This document shows positions 34,978 to 45,851 of a stretch of 64,000 nucleotides of DNA, piece by piece; within the stretch, counting starts at the first letter, position 1, and every line of letters starts with the position of its first letter. The stretch spans positions 91,926,800-91,990,799 of the forward strand of contig CM045992.1 of assembly GCA_025175895.1 (NCBI GenBank). The letters are read 5' to 3'. Below the pieces are notes generated by a model, which saw only the letters and a list, made by a program, of their open reading frames with translations, was not told the origin of the DNA and did no database searches. Position numbers and translations under genes: made by a program. The stretch is from Wurfbainia villosa. Taxonomy: Eukaryota > Streptophyta > Magnoliopsida > Zingiberales > Zingiberaceae.

Positions 34978-35439
34978 CATGGCAGTCGATTGATGTTGGG
35001 AAAACTCATCCGACACTTAGCAAAATGGCCATGTTTCACCTAGGAGCTCTACCCCTTCCCGGGTTACATTCGCTCACTCTCATTCCTCGGAGTCCCTCGC
35101 CTTTGAAGTTATCTTCGTCCAGCCACGTCCCTCAGATGCGCCAAGCGCACGGCTCTGCAGCGCCATCCTTCGCATCTTGCCCTGAAGTCTACTTCCTCCG
35201 GCTTCACTCTAAGCTCCTCGTCCGACGGTCCCTCGGATGCTCCAAGCGCACAACTTCCGCAAAGCCATCCTTCACCGACTCAAGGACCGAGTCATGAGAG
35301 GTGAAACTCGCCAAGGCTCCATGTGCGAATTACTAAGTCCTGCAAGACTCCAACGCACATATCAATTCATAATTACAATCTAACTTAAACTCTTTGCCAC
35401 ACCATTAAAACCATATTACGGCAAGAGATTGCCCTAATA
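34978..35439 (-). mobile_element. Element D 5' LTR, distal part (overlaps the left part)
   Basis: From CATGGCAGTCGATTGATG this copies 4854-5026 again (AAACTCATCCGA..., CCCGGGTTACATTCGCTCACTC) and then continues beyond the point where the left part stops (CGGCTCTGCAGCGCC). It ends GCCCTAATA at 35439, equivalent to the TGTTAGGGC start of M's LTR with one base changed. The overlap instead of a 5-bp duplication is unusual. Confidence 0.85.
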
Positions 35440-35610
35440 ACTTTGACTTTCCCAAATGCCAAGTGTCCCACTTGGACTTTCCATGCCAAGTACCCATGAC
35501 TTGGACTTTCCCATGACAATTACATTGTTATATGTTTTTGTCGAACATCAAAACATCTCTCGAGTCAAGCTCGAGTCCTAGTCAATCATGACCTGGGTCG
35601 ATTGGACCAA
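35440..35610 (-). mobile_element. N: end fragment of an A/B-like LTR
   Basis: Matches the last part of the A/B LTR (CAAATGCCAAGTGTCCCAC, then CTCGAGTC..., GATTGGACCAACA). No polypurine tract follows at 35611, so this is a 5' or solo LTR end. It is probably the host into which D inserted; its other part would lie left of the window. Confidence 0.7.
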
Positions 35611-35864
35611 CACGTGCCATATCCCAATAATTAATTGATCTAACTAATCGTGTTATGTGTCCTTCTAGTCACTTAGACCCCCCTCTTGGTCACTTGGAGT
35701 TATGCCACATCAACATTTATTCCTTTGACAAATTTAGATCTAGACTCAAGTTGTCGGGAGCACTTCTAGGCACCTAGACTATCCAATTTCTTGGACATGT
35801 TCTAGTCACTTAGACAACTTGATATTGGTTGGTTGATTTTGGGATTCATGCATCATGACGTTAG
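35611..35864. other. Unassigned 254 bp
   Basis: No ORF, LTR, PBS or polypurine tract recognised. It has a repeated phrase CTAGTCACTTAGAC (about 35667 and 35804) and similar GGTCACTTGGAG. It could be old host DNA between two remnants or part of an unrecognised LTR. Confidence 0.5.
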
Positions 35865-36302
35865 TGTTGGTGCAATCGGCCTCAGGTCAATGTTGACCAA
35901 GCCCGAGTGGGACTCGAGTAGTGTTTTGATGTTTGACAATACGTTTGACAATATAACTAGTTAATGGTTTAGACATCCAAGGTCATATGAGGGAGATTTT
36001 TAGGAGGAGATTGTTGAAGCAATCAACCTCAGTTCAAGGTTGACCAAGCTCGAGTAAGACTCGAGTGAAAGTCCAAGTATATATACTTGGCAAGGGAAGT
36101 CCAAGTTTGGAGACTTGGCAAGGGAAGTCCAAGTATAGATACTTGGCAATGGAGAAGTCCAAGAATAGATACTTGGCAAAGGGAAAGTTTAAGCGTGTAG
36201 TCTTGGTCGTGTAAGTCCAAGTGTATAGTCTTGGCGACGAAAATCCAAGTATAGAGACTTGGCAATGGAAGTCCCAGAGGTGTGACCTCTTGGTAAAGGA
36301 AT
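35865..36302 (+). mobile_element. J: collapsed remnant of an F-like element
   Basis: TGTTGGTGCAATCGGCC at 35865 is an LTR start like that of F. After about 120 bp the sequence jumps to a purine-rich tract (GGAGATTTTTAGGAGGAGAT), and a second LTR start (TGTTGAAGCAATCAACC) is at 36012. The second LTR shows the AAGTCCAAG/CTTGGCA minisatellite and is cut at 36303 by LTR I. The layout fits an element that lost nearly all of its first LTR and interior. Confidence 0.65.
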
Positions 36303-36831
36303 GTAGGGGATCCTTAGGATGACTAGAGGAGGTGAATAACCTCTTTCGATTTCTACAAGAGTGTTAGCGGAAGTAAAAATAAAATGATACTATAATGAAA
36401 TCAAAATACAATGCTAACAAAGTATTTAACGTGGTTCAGAGATGAAGCTCCTACTCTACGATGATCCTTAAGGTGGATCACTCCTTGTAAGCCTTCACTA
36501 GAATTTCTCCTTTTGATGATCACACCAAGGTGGAGAAGTCTTCTTTACAATGCACACTCTTCTTCTTACAAGATGATTGGAATTGAGCTAAGGAAGAAGA
36601 AGTTTAAATAACTTAGAAAGCTTAGAAGAAGGCTTGGTGAGCTTAGGAAGAAAGATTGGAATAAGAGCATTAGTCATCTTTAAGCTCCTCAACCCTCTTC
36701 TTATAGAAATTGGGCATTTCTGCCCATTGAGCCCTACACCAGTCGATTGTTGCATACCAGCAGTCGACTGGTGTTACTATTGACTGGATCCAATAGCTTC
36801 TGATGAAGCTTGATTACGATCGTCAACACTC
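36303..36831 (-). mobile_element. I: D-like LTR, left part (interrupted by E)
   Basis: TGTAGGGGATCC and GAGGAGGTGAATAACCTC form the same kind of U5 end as D (4112). A TTCTTATAGAAATTGGGC region and CAGTCGACTGG sites follow. No PBS lies to its left, so it is a solo or truncated LTR. The E duplication CACTC is at 36827-36831; I resumes at 60634. Confidence 0.7.
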
Positions 36832-38115
36832 TATTGATGTAGTGAGCATCACTCCTTGGTTTTGATGTATGAACCATAGTTAAAGTTAGGAATTACTTGT
36901 GTTCTAATATCAGTGTTAAGTGTGCATACTTAACAGGAAGTCCTAGTAGATCGTGTTGATCGAATACTAGCAGTTGACTTGACAGATCAGGAGGACCGGA
37001 CACCAGGCATGAAGTCCAGATGGGTTATGTGAACCAGACATTCGGCATGAAGACCGGTTGGGTTAGGAGATCGGATAATTGGCAAAAAGTCCAACTGAGT
37101 TAGATAGATCGGACAGCTGGTGGAAGTGCTGGTGGGTCAGATCGGATGTCAACAGTGGTAAGTCCGGTAGGTAGTTGGCAGGTAAGCCTTGAGTGAAAAG
37201 GTGAGGCCGAGTTCTTTGTAGGGGGACAAAGCTAGGCGTCGATCCAACGGAAAGTCCACGTGGGACTTAGAAGTGGAGATCGAGCAGTATTATTACTGTT
37301 ATCATATTTAATTTTATCTATTTGTGCTAATCTCAATTTGTAGGGATCAGTCGACTGAAGTCCAGTCGACTGAGTTTGGTTCAGTCGAATGGATACACAC
37401 TTAGCAGGATTAGCTGGTGATCGATACAAGATCTGACATTGTAGTTGGAAAGTGTTTCAGTCGACTGAAGTGGCAAACTTCCTGATACGGAGGTGGGTGG
37501 CGTGGAGCCGACTGGGGTGTTTTCAATCGACTGGAAGACCAGAAGTTCCATATTGACGGGCTGATGTGGAGTCGACTGGAGGTCATTCCAGTCGACTGGA
37601 AAAGGTTTATAAAATAAGTGCTTGATCAGATCCGAGAAGAACACTACTACTATGGCAAAGTGCTGTCAAAATTCACTCTTGTTCACAAGAGCTCTACTTC
37701 CTCACAAAGGCGCATTTCCGATACTCCGTGCCTACTTCAAACTTCTCAAAAGTGTCGGTATAATTTAGCTTGTATTCTTTCTATTCATATTCGCTTATTG
37801 TACTTAATTTCAAGAGAAGGTAGAGTGTTACCTTTCTTTTATTTTTGTAAAAAGCGAATCCCTCCGAAGTCGAGAGTTCTCGAATTGGAGGGTACTATAG
37901 TGATTGCTCGTCGAGGTAGCTCTAGGAAGAGCTATGGGCCTTGGAGTAGCAACTCAGTTAGGGTTGTGAACCAAATAAACTGATTGTGTTTAAATTTCAT
38001 TTAATTTCCGTTGCGTACTCATATTTGAAAATATAAAATAAGCTTTAAAATTAAAGAAAATTATAAACTCTGAGATTCACCCCCCCTCTCTCTCTCGGAA
38101 TATTGTGATCCTACA
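36832..38115 (+). mobile_element. Element E 5' LTR
   Basis: 1284 bp ending GATCCTACA next to TTGGTATCAGAGC. Palindromes CAGTCGACTGAAG and relatives lie at 37347-37590, directly upstream of TTTATAAAATAAG (about 37607). The U5 motif is ATTCACCCCCCCTCTCTC. Confidence 0.88.
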
Positions 38116-38117
38116 AT

Positions 38118-38129
38118 TGGTATCAGAGC
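38118..38129 (+). promoter_or_regulatory. Element E primer-binding site
   Basis: TGGTATCAGAGC two bases after the LTR end CTACA. Confidence 0.9.
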
Positions 38130-38164
38130 GAGAGCGCTCCGAATTTGGTGCAACCACCATCGAG

Positions 38165-38720
38165 AGCATTAGGATAGTTTTCTTTATTTTTCTAGCATTA
38201 AATTAATTTTTAATATTTGCTCTAGCATTAGATTAATTTTTAATATTTTTCTAGCATTAGATTAATTTTTAATATTTATTCAAGCATTAAATTAATTTTC
38301 TGCATATTAGATTAATTAAATTAATTTTCTGCATATTATATTAATTAAATTAATTTTCTGCATATTATGATAATTAAATTAATTTTTTGCATTTTAGATT
38401 AATTAAATTAATTTTCTACATATTAAGTTAATTAAATTAATTTTTTTATTTTAGAATAATTAAATTAATTTTCTACATTTTAGATTAATTAAATTAATTT
38501 TCTTTATTTTAGATTAATTAAATTAATTTTCTGCATATTAGGTTAATTAAATTAATTTTCTGCGGATAATTAAATTAATTTTTTGCATATTAGGATAATT
38601 AAATTATTTTTTTTTGTATTTTAGATTAATTAAATTAATTTTTTACATTTTAATTAATTAAATTTATTTTCTGTATTTTAGATTAGTTAAATTAATTTTC
38701 TGCACTTAGCTTAATTTTTT
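38165..38720 (+). repeat. AT-rich tandem array in E leader
   Basis: More than a dozen irregular units of about 28-45 bp built on TTAGATTAATTAAATTAATT and TTTCTGCATAT. It begins with larger units containing CTAGCATTAGATTAATTTTT. No coding potential. Confidence 0.85.
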
Positions 38721-38880
38721 ATTCTAGAATAGTTTTTGCTTAGAATAAATTCTTCATTAATTTGTGCACTTAGTGTAAATTTAATTCTTGTAAAATATTA
38801 ATTAATTTAAACAACTCTAGGAATAATTCTCAACTTTAATTAATTTAAATAAAAATATATTATTAAAATATTTATTCAAG

Positions 38881-39480
38881 AATTTCACACTTAGAAGGAT
38901 ATAACACCATTCGTCCTCCTCTCTTTAATGGAGAGGATTTTCCCTCTTGGAAGAGGCGAATGGAGTGTTTTTTGAAAACCGACCTCAAGGTTTTATTTTC
39001 AATTAGGAAAGGATTTGTAGCTCTGGTAGACAACTCGGGTAAGTTGTTAGATCCGGAGAAATGGACCGCAAACTTTAGGAAAAAGGCTCAAGTCGATTAC
39101 AAGGCTTTAAACACCTTGTAAATGATGAGCTAAGTCGAGTCGGGTCGGTTCAAAATTCTAAATAATTATGGGATAAATTAATTCTATTATATGAACGGGC
39201 TAACTTGAGTCAATCGATGTTTTAGTTTTGATGGCAGGAACGAATAAAAAAGGAAAGAAATCCAAATCGAGAAGAAAGAAAAGGAAGGAAGCATCTAAGG
39301 CAAACTTGGACAAGTCATCATCGGAAGAGTCAGATGCGAAAATATCAATGACATGCTTCGTAGCACTCACGACAATCGACAAATCCGAAAACGAGTCAGA
39401 GTCGGAGTCAAACGGAGAAGAAGAAATAGTAGTCCATCTTCTGACTAGGAGTGTTTTAGTTATGTCACTTGTTACTATTT
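38881..39480 (+). pseudogene. Element E gag remnants
   Basis: Around 38896-39120 translated pieces read GYNTIRPPLFNGEDFPSWKRRM-like copia Gag N-terminus (broken by stops, for example TAA at 39119). 39228-39482 encodes a Lys-rich run followed by a Ser/Glu-rich stretch, like the region after the zinc knuckle in other gags here. The middle of gag and the knuckle are missing. Confidence 0.7.
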
Positions 39481-39671
39481 GAACTTAATAAATTTAACAA
39501 TTTTTAAATCTTGTGTGTCGATTGTTTTATACTTGGTAGACTAGGATGTTTTCATACTCATTACTCATATTTTATTTTGAAAAGTAATATTATATTATTT
39601 TTAAAGAAAATTTAAAAATCAATCTAGGACAATTTAGATTTCATGATCCTATATATTTAAGTAATCCTTCG

Positions 39672-39733
39672 CATCTCACAAACACCTATGATTATATGTT
39701 TGTGTATTGAGCCACGAAGATGGGCGTGAGATG
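39672..39733. repeat. CATCTCAC...GTGAGATG hairpin, element E
   Basis: Arms at 39672-39679 and 39726-39733. The interior (ATATGTTTGTGTATTGAGCC) resembles the interior of G's 3' hairpin at 47623-47694. Confidence 0.75.
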
Positions 39734-40014
39734 TTAGGATTACACCCCTGATTTCAGATATAGATCCAGTGCATCGACATGAACCAACACGGGGATTACA
39801 AGAGCAACTCAATCACTTCGGTGACTAACTCTAATTCAAAGCTTGATAATTAATTCTATATCATTTGAGCTAGTAAAGAGTTGGACATTTGCTTTAAGGA
39901 TGATTTTTAGATGTGTATTTTTAAATATTAAAATAATATCTAGAAATTAATGCTTGGATATATTTTCTATCATATTTGTATCATCTTAAAATTTTTGAAA
40001 ATTTTAAGAGTTAT

Positions 40015-40280
40015 TTTTAAGGGGAGTTAGAAAATTTTGGAATTTAAAAATATGTTATTATTCAAAGGGAGTTAGAAAATTTTGAAAATTTTTGAAATTT
40101 TTTTTTGGAATTTAAAAATGTATTATTATTTAGGGAGAGTTAGAAAATTTTGAAATTTTTTTTTAAAAAAATGGAATTTGAAAATATGCTATTATTCAGG
40201 GGGAGTTAGAAAATTTTAAAAAATTTTGAAATTTTTTTTTGGAATTTGAAAAAATATTTTTATTTAGGGGAAGTTATAAT
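40015..40280 (+). repeat. GGGGAGTTAGAAAATTTTG repeats in E
   Basis: Four to five units of about 55-65 bp, each starting with a polypurine-like GGGGAGTTAGAAAATTTT and ending TGTTATTATT(C/T)A. The region 39483-40690 has no gene. Confidence 0.8.
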
Positions 40281-40690
40281 TTTAAATATTGAAATTTAGA
40301 AATATGTTTAGGGGTTGTTAAACTTTTGGAAATTTAAATTTTGGAAAAAAAAAATTATCTTTTGAAAAAATTTGTAAAGGGAGAGATCTTATTTCTAAAT
40401 GAAGAAAACCTTATTAAATATAGGGGAGGATTGATTTCAAAACTTAAGCATTTTTTAGCTTAATATTTAATTTAAAGTTGTGGCATTTTAAACTTAATTT
40501 TGATTTTGATGTATGTCAAAGGGAGAGAGAGGTGATATAAAGTTAGAGAGAAGAGATTTTATTGAAAGGGCGATGTAAAAATTTATATATGCATCTCATA
40601 CATGTTTAACTTAATGCATTTCTTATATATGTCAAAATTTGAATATTACTGTCTTATTCTCCTACTTTAACTGATGTGTTGTCATACATC

Positions 40691-40704
40691 AAAATGGGGG
40701 AGAT
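40691..40704 (+). promoter_or_regulatory. Element E polypurine tract
   Basis: AAAATGGGGGAGAT immediately before the 3' LTR at 40705. Confidence 0.85.
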
Positions 40705-41283
40705 TGTTGATGCAGTGAGCATCACTCCTTGGTTTTGATGTATGAACTGTAGTTAAAGTTAGGAATTACTTATGTTTTAATATCAGCGTTAAGTGTGCAG
40801 ACTTAACAGGAAGTCCTAGTAGGTCGTGTTAACCGGATACTAGACAGTTGACTTTACAGATCAGGAGGACCGAACACCAAGCATGAAGTCCAGATGGGTT
40901 GTGTAGACCAGACATTTGGCATGAAGATCGATTGGGTCAGTAGACCGAACAATAGACAAAAATTCCAACTGGATCAGGTAGACCGGACAGTTAGTGGAAG
41001 TCCTAGTGGGTCAGATCAGATGTCAAGAGTGGTAAGTCTGACACGTAAGCCTTGAGTGAAAAGGTGAGGCCGAGTCCTCTATAGAGGGACAAAGCTAGGC
41101 GTCGATCTGACGAAAAGTCCGCGTGGGACTTAGAAGTCGAGATCGAGTAATATTACTACTGCTATCATATTTGATTTTATCTATTTGTGATAATCATGAT
41201 TTGCAGGGATCAATCGACTGAAGTCCAATTGACTGAGTTTGGTTCAGTCGACTGGATACACACTTGGCAGGATTAGTTGGTGA
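40705..41283 (+). mobile_element. Element E 3' LTR, left part
   Basis: TGTTGATGCAGTGAGC onward, parallel to the 5' LTR from 36832 to about 37423, then cut by F at 41284. Confidence 0.88.
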
Positions 41284-42763
41284 TGTTGGTGCAATCGGCC
41301 CAGGTCACGATTGACTAGGACTCGAGCTTGACTCGAGAGATGTTTTGATGTTCGACAAAAACATATGACAATGTGATTGTCATGGGAAAGTCCAAGTCTT
41401 GGGTACTTGGCATGGAAAGTCCAAGTGGGACACTTGACATTTGGGAAAGTCCAAGCATGTGTCTTGGCAATGGAAAGTCCAACATGGGTTGGCAAGGAAA
41501 GTCCAAGTCTTGAGTACTTGGCATGGAAAGTCCAACATGGTTTAGCAAGGGAAAGTCCAAGCTTGAGTCTTGGCATTTGAGAAGTCCAAGGGGTTTGATA
41601 TTGGCGGCGAAAAGTCCAAGCGGGAGTCTTGACAGCATAAGTCCAATGGTTGGCGGCGTAAAGTCCAAGCAGAGTCTTAGCGGCGTAAGCCCAATGTGCC
41701 TTGGCGGTGTAGACACCGTTAGCATGACATAGCCGATGGAAGTACCTGAAGGCTAGCGCAATAGATGAACAAGTCATGGATGACTTGCAGGGATCCGAGA
41801 GACGTGAGGTTGATGGAGGTGGCTAGAAGGCTTAGGTCTAGGCTATGGGTGGTCTAGCTAGTATGGGGAAACTATACTTGGGTTAAACCTCATGTTTGAG
41901 GTTAAAACCTCATGTTTGAGGTGTACCAGTCGACTGGTGTCATATTGCAGACGACTGGTGTGAGTCAACTAGGGTTTGATTGCGGAAAGTGCCTTAGCGA
42001 TCAAGCTGCGGAGGAGAGCGATCGTGATTGGTCGAGTAGTCAATCGATCTTGTGATGATCGCGGTGCTCGAAATCGGGCCGCGAGAATGGAGTCGACTCA
42101 TTGCTGGAGTTACGGTCGGTGATGGACATGATCAGTCGACTGATGTCCTATTCGTTGGATTTTTCCAACATGGATTATACCGTTGTCTCACAGCAACAGT
42201 GTCATCAGTCGACTGATGGTCCCGTCCAGTCGACTAATCGGTGATTTCCAACCCAGGTTGAAGCTTTAAATGGAGCTCGTGGAGGAGAAATCAACAAGCA
42301 TTTTCTTGAGAGCTTTTGGGGTGATTTGTTGCTGCAAATTAGGATCTCCAAGTGCAATTCAAGCAACCAAAGATCAAGCATTCAAAAGAGCAATTGTAAA
42401 GTAGTTTTCTTTACTTGCATTATATTTCATTATTGTAATTGCTTGTATCTGTTTCTTATTGTTGTAAGAATATTTGTACGAGGTTTCTCCGCCTCTGACT
42501 TGTGTCGAGAAGGAGTATTTGTGATTAGTGATTGTGTGTGCATCAATAGAGCTCTTTAGAGCTCGATCCGTGGAGTAGGAACTGTTCGATTCTGAACCAC
42601 GTTAAATACTTGTGTTTGTGTGTTTGTTCTTGTTGTATTTGATTATTGTATATTCCGCTGCGTACTAACAAGATTGTAGACAAGCAAATGCGATCGAATT
42701 CCATCATCGATGTAACGAATACAAGCTATTTAATCCCCCTCTAGCATCCAAGGATCCTCTACA
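41284..42763 (+). mobile_element. Element F 5' LTR
   Basis: 1480 bp, TGTTGGTGCAATCGGCC to GATCCTCTACA. It includes the AAGTCCAAG/CTTGGCA minisatellite (about 41385-41700), the CAGTCGACTG island (41927-42240) and the U5 motif CCCCCTCTAGC. Confidence 0.88.
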
Positions 42764-42765
42764 AG

Positions 42766-42777
42766 TGGTATCATAGC
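42766..42777 (+). promoter_or_regulatory. Element F primer-binding site (one mismatch)
   Basis: TGGTATCATAGC, with T in place of the usual G at position 9. Confidence 0.85.
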
Positions 42778-42836
42778 CCGAGGCTCTTCTACGGACTAAC
42801 CGTTGGGAGCTAAGACAAAGACGCTAGAGGGTGAAG

Positions 42837-44565
42837 ATGGAGTTGGAAGAACAACTAGGTTGGGACATCAACACACCGGTGCCCTACACCCTATATGGAT
42901 GAGAAGGCTTCAATTCTTGGAAGAGAAGAATTGAAGATTTTATTATGATGAGAGATTTTGAGGAGTGGTCCATTTTGATGGAAGGATTCGAATATCCAAA
43001 AGGACCAAAGGGTGGCTTCCTCAAGAAGAAGAGATGGAGTGAGGATCAACTCCAAAGATTCGAGAAAAACAAGAAGGTAATCAAATTTATTTTTGATTTA
43101 ATTCCAAATGACTTCTTGTGTAGCCTAGGTGAGTGCATTGATGCCAAGGAGCTATGGAGCGATTTGGCCAAGCTTCACGAAAATTCATCATCGGTCCAAG
43201 AAGAAGAAGAAGAAGAAGAAGAAGAAGAAGAAGAGTGCTCACCCTCTCAAGCTCAAGCAAGTACATCATCATCTAAAGAGCTTGAGGATTCGGAAGTCGA
43301 TAAGGAGTCAACCTTCAAATCGGCGAAAGAAGCCTCCACTTCAAGGATTGAGGGGGAGGAGAGACCATCCACACCAGAGCAACCTCAAGAGGATCCATCC
43401 ACCTCCGGGAGAGATGAAGAATCCACTCCGACCACCACAACCATCCTAGGTAACTCAAGCAATTCAATTTTAAACAAAAATCATATAATTTACTTTGAGT
43501 GTAGGGAATCTGGGCACTATAAGAGCAAGTGCCCAAAGAGAGTAAAAAAAAGCTCCACCGGCACCAAAAGTTAAGGATGTCGGTCATCTAACAATCAAGA
43601 TCAAGGAGCAAGTGATTTGCTTAAAATGTCGACTACCGGGTCATTACCGAAGTCAATGCCCAAGGGGGAAGAAGAAGGGGCAAGAAGGAGCATCACAAGT
43701 AGGAGGAGCTTCTAAAGCTAACCCTAAGGTACATTTCATTAATGCACCTTCAAATTTTAAGGTCAAGAAGCATGCTAGAGGTAATTTAAACAATCTTGCT
43801 ATTGTTCATAAGGAGCATGCTATTAGAAACAATAAATATTTTTGCCTAGGAGCTAAGAATATTCATTTTAATAATAAGGAGAAATTTGAGACTAATGTCC
43901 CTAAAACCAATTTATCTAAAGACAAATCTAGGTCAAATAATCCTAGACCAATTCTACCTAGGGAGACAATTAGAAAGGTACAAGACCACCTAGGTTTAAA
44001 TCTTAAATGGACTAGGCATATGCCTAGGAAGAACCATGCCCAAGGATTAAATCAAAATTCTAAAATTGGGCAATTAGAGGTTGAAAATCAAGCCTTGAGG
44101 TCAAGGCTTGAAAAACTTCAAAAGACCCTTGCAAAGATGCAGAATTCAATTAAATGGTCAAATGGTCAAAGCCTAGGGTCTAAAAGTCAAAGTCAAAGAC
44201 CTAGGAAACAAGAACCGTCCAAGGGCAAGTCTAAGCCCAAAAAGACCTACCACAATGTTCCATTTGATTATGGAACTCAAGTTAGGTCTAGGAAGACCAA
44301 GGTCAATAGGGAAGTCATCCCTAGAGTTGACCAAGGTATGTGTCTAGTGGCTAGAGTTTCAAGGAAACCTAGGGAAGCTACTAAGAAGGTTGCAAGGGGA
44401 GTTACCCCTAGAGTCAACCTAGGTAAGACCCAAATGACCAAGGCTAACAAGCCTAAAAGGGTCATTAGGAAGGTATCTAGGAAGATTATCCCTAAGGAAT
44501 ACCTAATTAACCCTAGGAGCTCAAATAGATTTTGGGTTCCTAAGAGCGTGATTGATTCACGCTAG
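42837..44565 (+). pseudogene. Element F gag
   Basis: ATG 42837 opens MELEEQLGWDINTPVPYTLY, clearly the A/B gag family. TGA at 42900-42902 stops it after codon 21. Frame resumes (FNSWKRRIEDF) with a GAA microsatellite giving a Glu run (about 43200-43235). The first zinc knuckle reads YFECRESGHYKSKC: its first Cys is Tyr. A run of eight A at about 43544 has one base too many and shifts the frame, ending at 43572. The second part (43575-44565) has a complete knuckle CLKCRLPGHYRSQC and the same Lys-rich tail ending FWVPKSVIDSR. Two lesions, no pol. Confidence 0.9.
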
Positions 44566-45846
44566 ATGGGTTTTGGGTGTGCCAACCTTGATTGGAAAGG
44601 TAGTTAACCTAACCATGGTAAAGGTGACACTTTAGGTAATTTTTAAGGTTATGGGTACCTTGGAAATAGATTTGATTTTATGATCCTAAAAGATTTTAGG
44701 ATGTGCCAATACATTTTTGGGATTGTGAAAAGTAATTTAAATTGACACAAATTAGGTTTAGAGGTGTTTATATGCCGTTTTGGGTTTTTGGCTCACTTGG
44801 GAGATTAGTGATAATATGACAAAACATACTTAATAATATCAAATGGCAATTAATATTAAAATTTAGGTATTATTATACTTATACATTTTATGTGCCATGC
44901 TTGATTTGTCATATAACATGTCATGACATCATGCTCAATCTTTATCATTTATATGTCATGATCATGCTTTTAGGATTAGGTTTAATGTCATGTGTTTTTA
45001 GATTCTATCTTATGCCATGACATCATGATTATGAGCATGTGTTTATTTATACCATCATTAATGTCATAATCATTCATGCATGTAATTTGATTAAAATTGA
45101 TTTAAAGACTTTGGCATGACTTGGAGTCCCATTTATAAGGGAATCAAGTAGAGTTGCCTTAGAAAATGCATGAGACCTTATATTAGGATAACCAAAACCC
45201 ACATCTCACATTAAAATTGACATGTATGTGTATTTATACACTCTAGATACATGTGAGATGCTAGGATATGAGTTAAGTACAAGGTGCATAGTTTTTACAT
45301 CTAGATGAACTAAAACTCATCTTATCTTAATGGTGGATTATTGGAAAAGCTTGTGTACAAGTCATGTACATTAAGCCTAAGGAATATGATCCAATAAAAG
45401 TTTTCAAAAATATTTTAAAATCTTTTTAGAAAACCTTGGAGAAGTCTATCTTTTGATAGCAATCACCATTGATGAAGTTGATACAAAGTGAGCCAAAACT
45501 TAAAAGTTTTTCTTCACTTTTGAATTTTGTATCAATTTCGATATTTTATGGGTAAAATATTTTTCTATCATTTTTCACTCACTGTATTAGTCATAAGTAT
45601 TATACATATAAATTTTCATGATTTTTCGATATACATATAATTCTTTATGAATTTCTAAAATTCAACTCTGATAACTGAAATTCAGAAATTTTAATTATTA
45701 GTCGACTGCCCTTGGTGGCAGTCGACTGATCTCTGATAAAGTCGACTGCCAATGCTGATTTTGGGAAAACAAGGATGTTTAATCCCATTTCAGCTACGGT
45801 AAAGGTCCCTAACCACTCCTAACCCTAGGATATGTTTTGGGAAGCA
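44566..45846 (+). other. Element F 3' non-coding region, first part
   Basis: No gene. Orthologous to B 21930-23233 read in the opposite direction, with many substitutions. It includes the duplication CTAAAAGATTTTAGG palindrome near 44687 and the hairpin at 45202. It ends at the G duplication TTATT. Confidence 0.82.
45202..45260. repeat. CATCTCACA...TGTGAGATG hairpin, element F
   Basis: Perfect arms 45202-45210 and 45252-45260. The interior keeps CATGTATGTGTATTTATACAC. Confidence 0.8.
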
Positions 45847-45851
45847 TTATT
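45847..45851. repeat. Target-site duplication of G, left copy (TTATT)
   Basis: TTATT before TGTTGGATCG, repeated at 59775-59779 after CACCAACA. Rejoining gives GGGAAGCATTATT-AAGGGTG, as in the A/B sequence. Confidence 0.93.
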
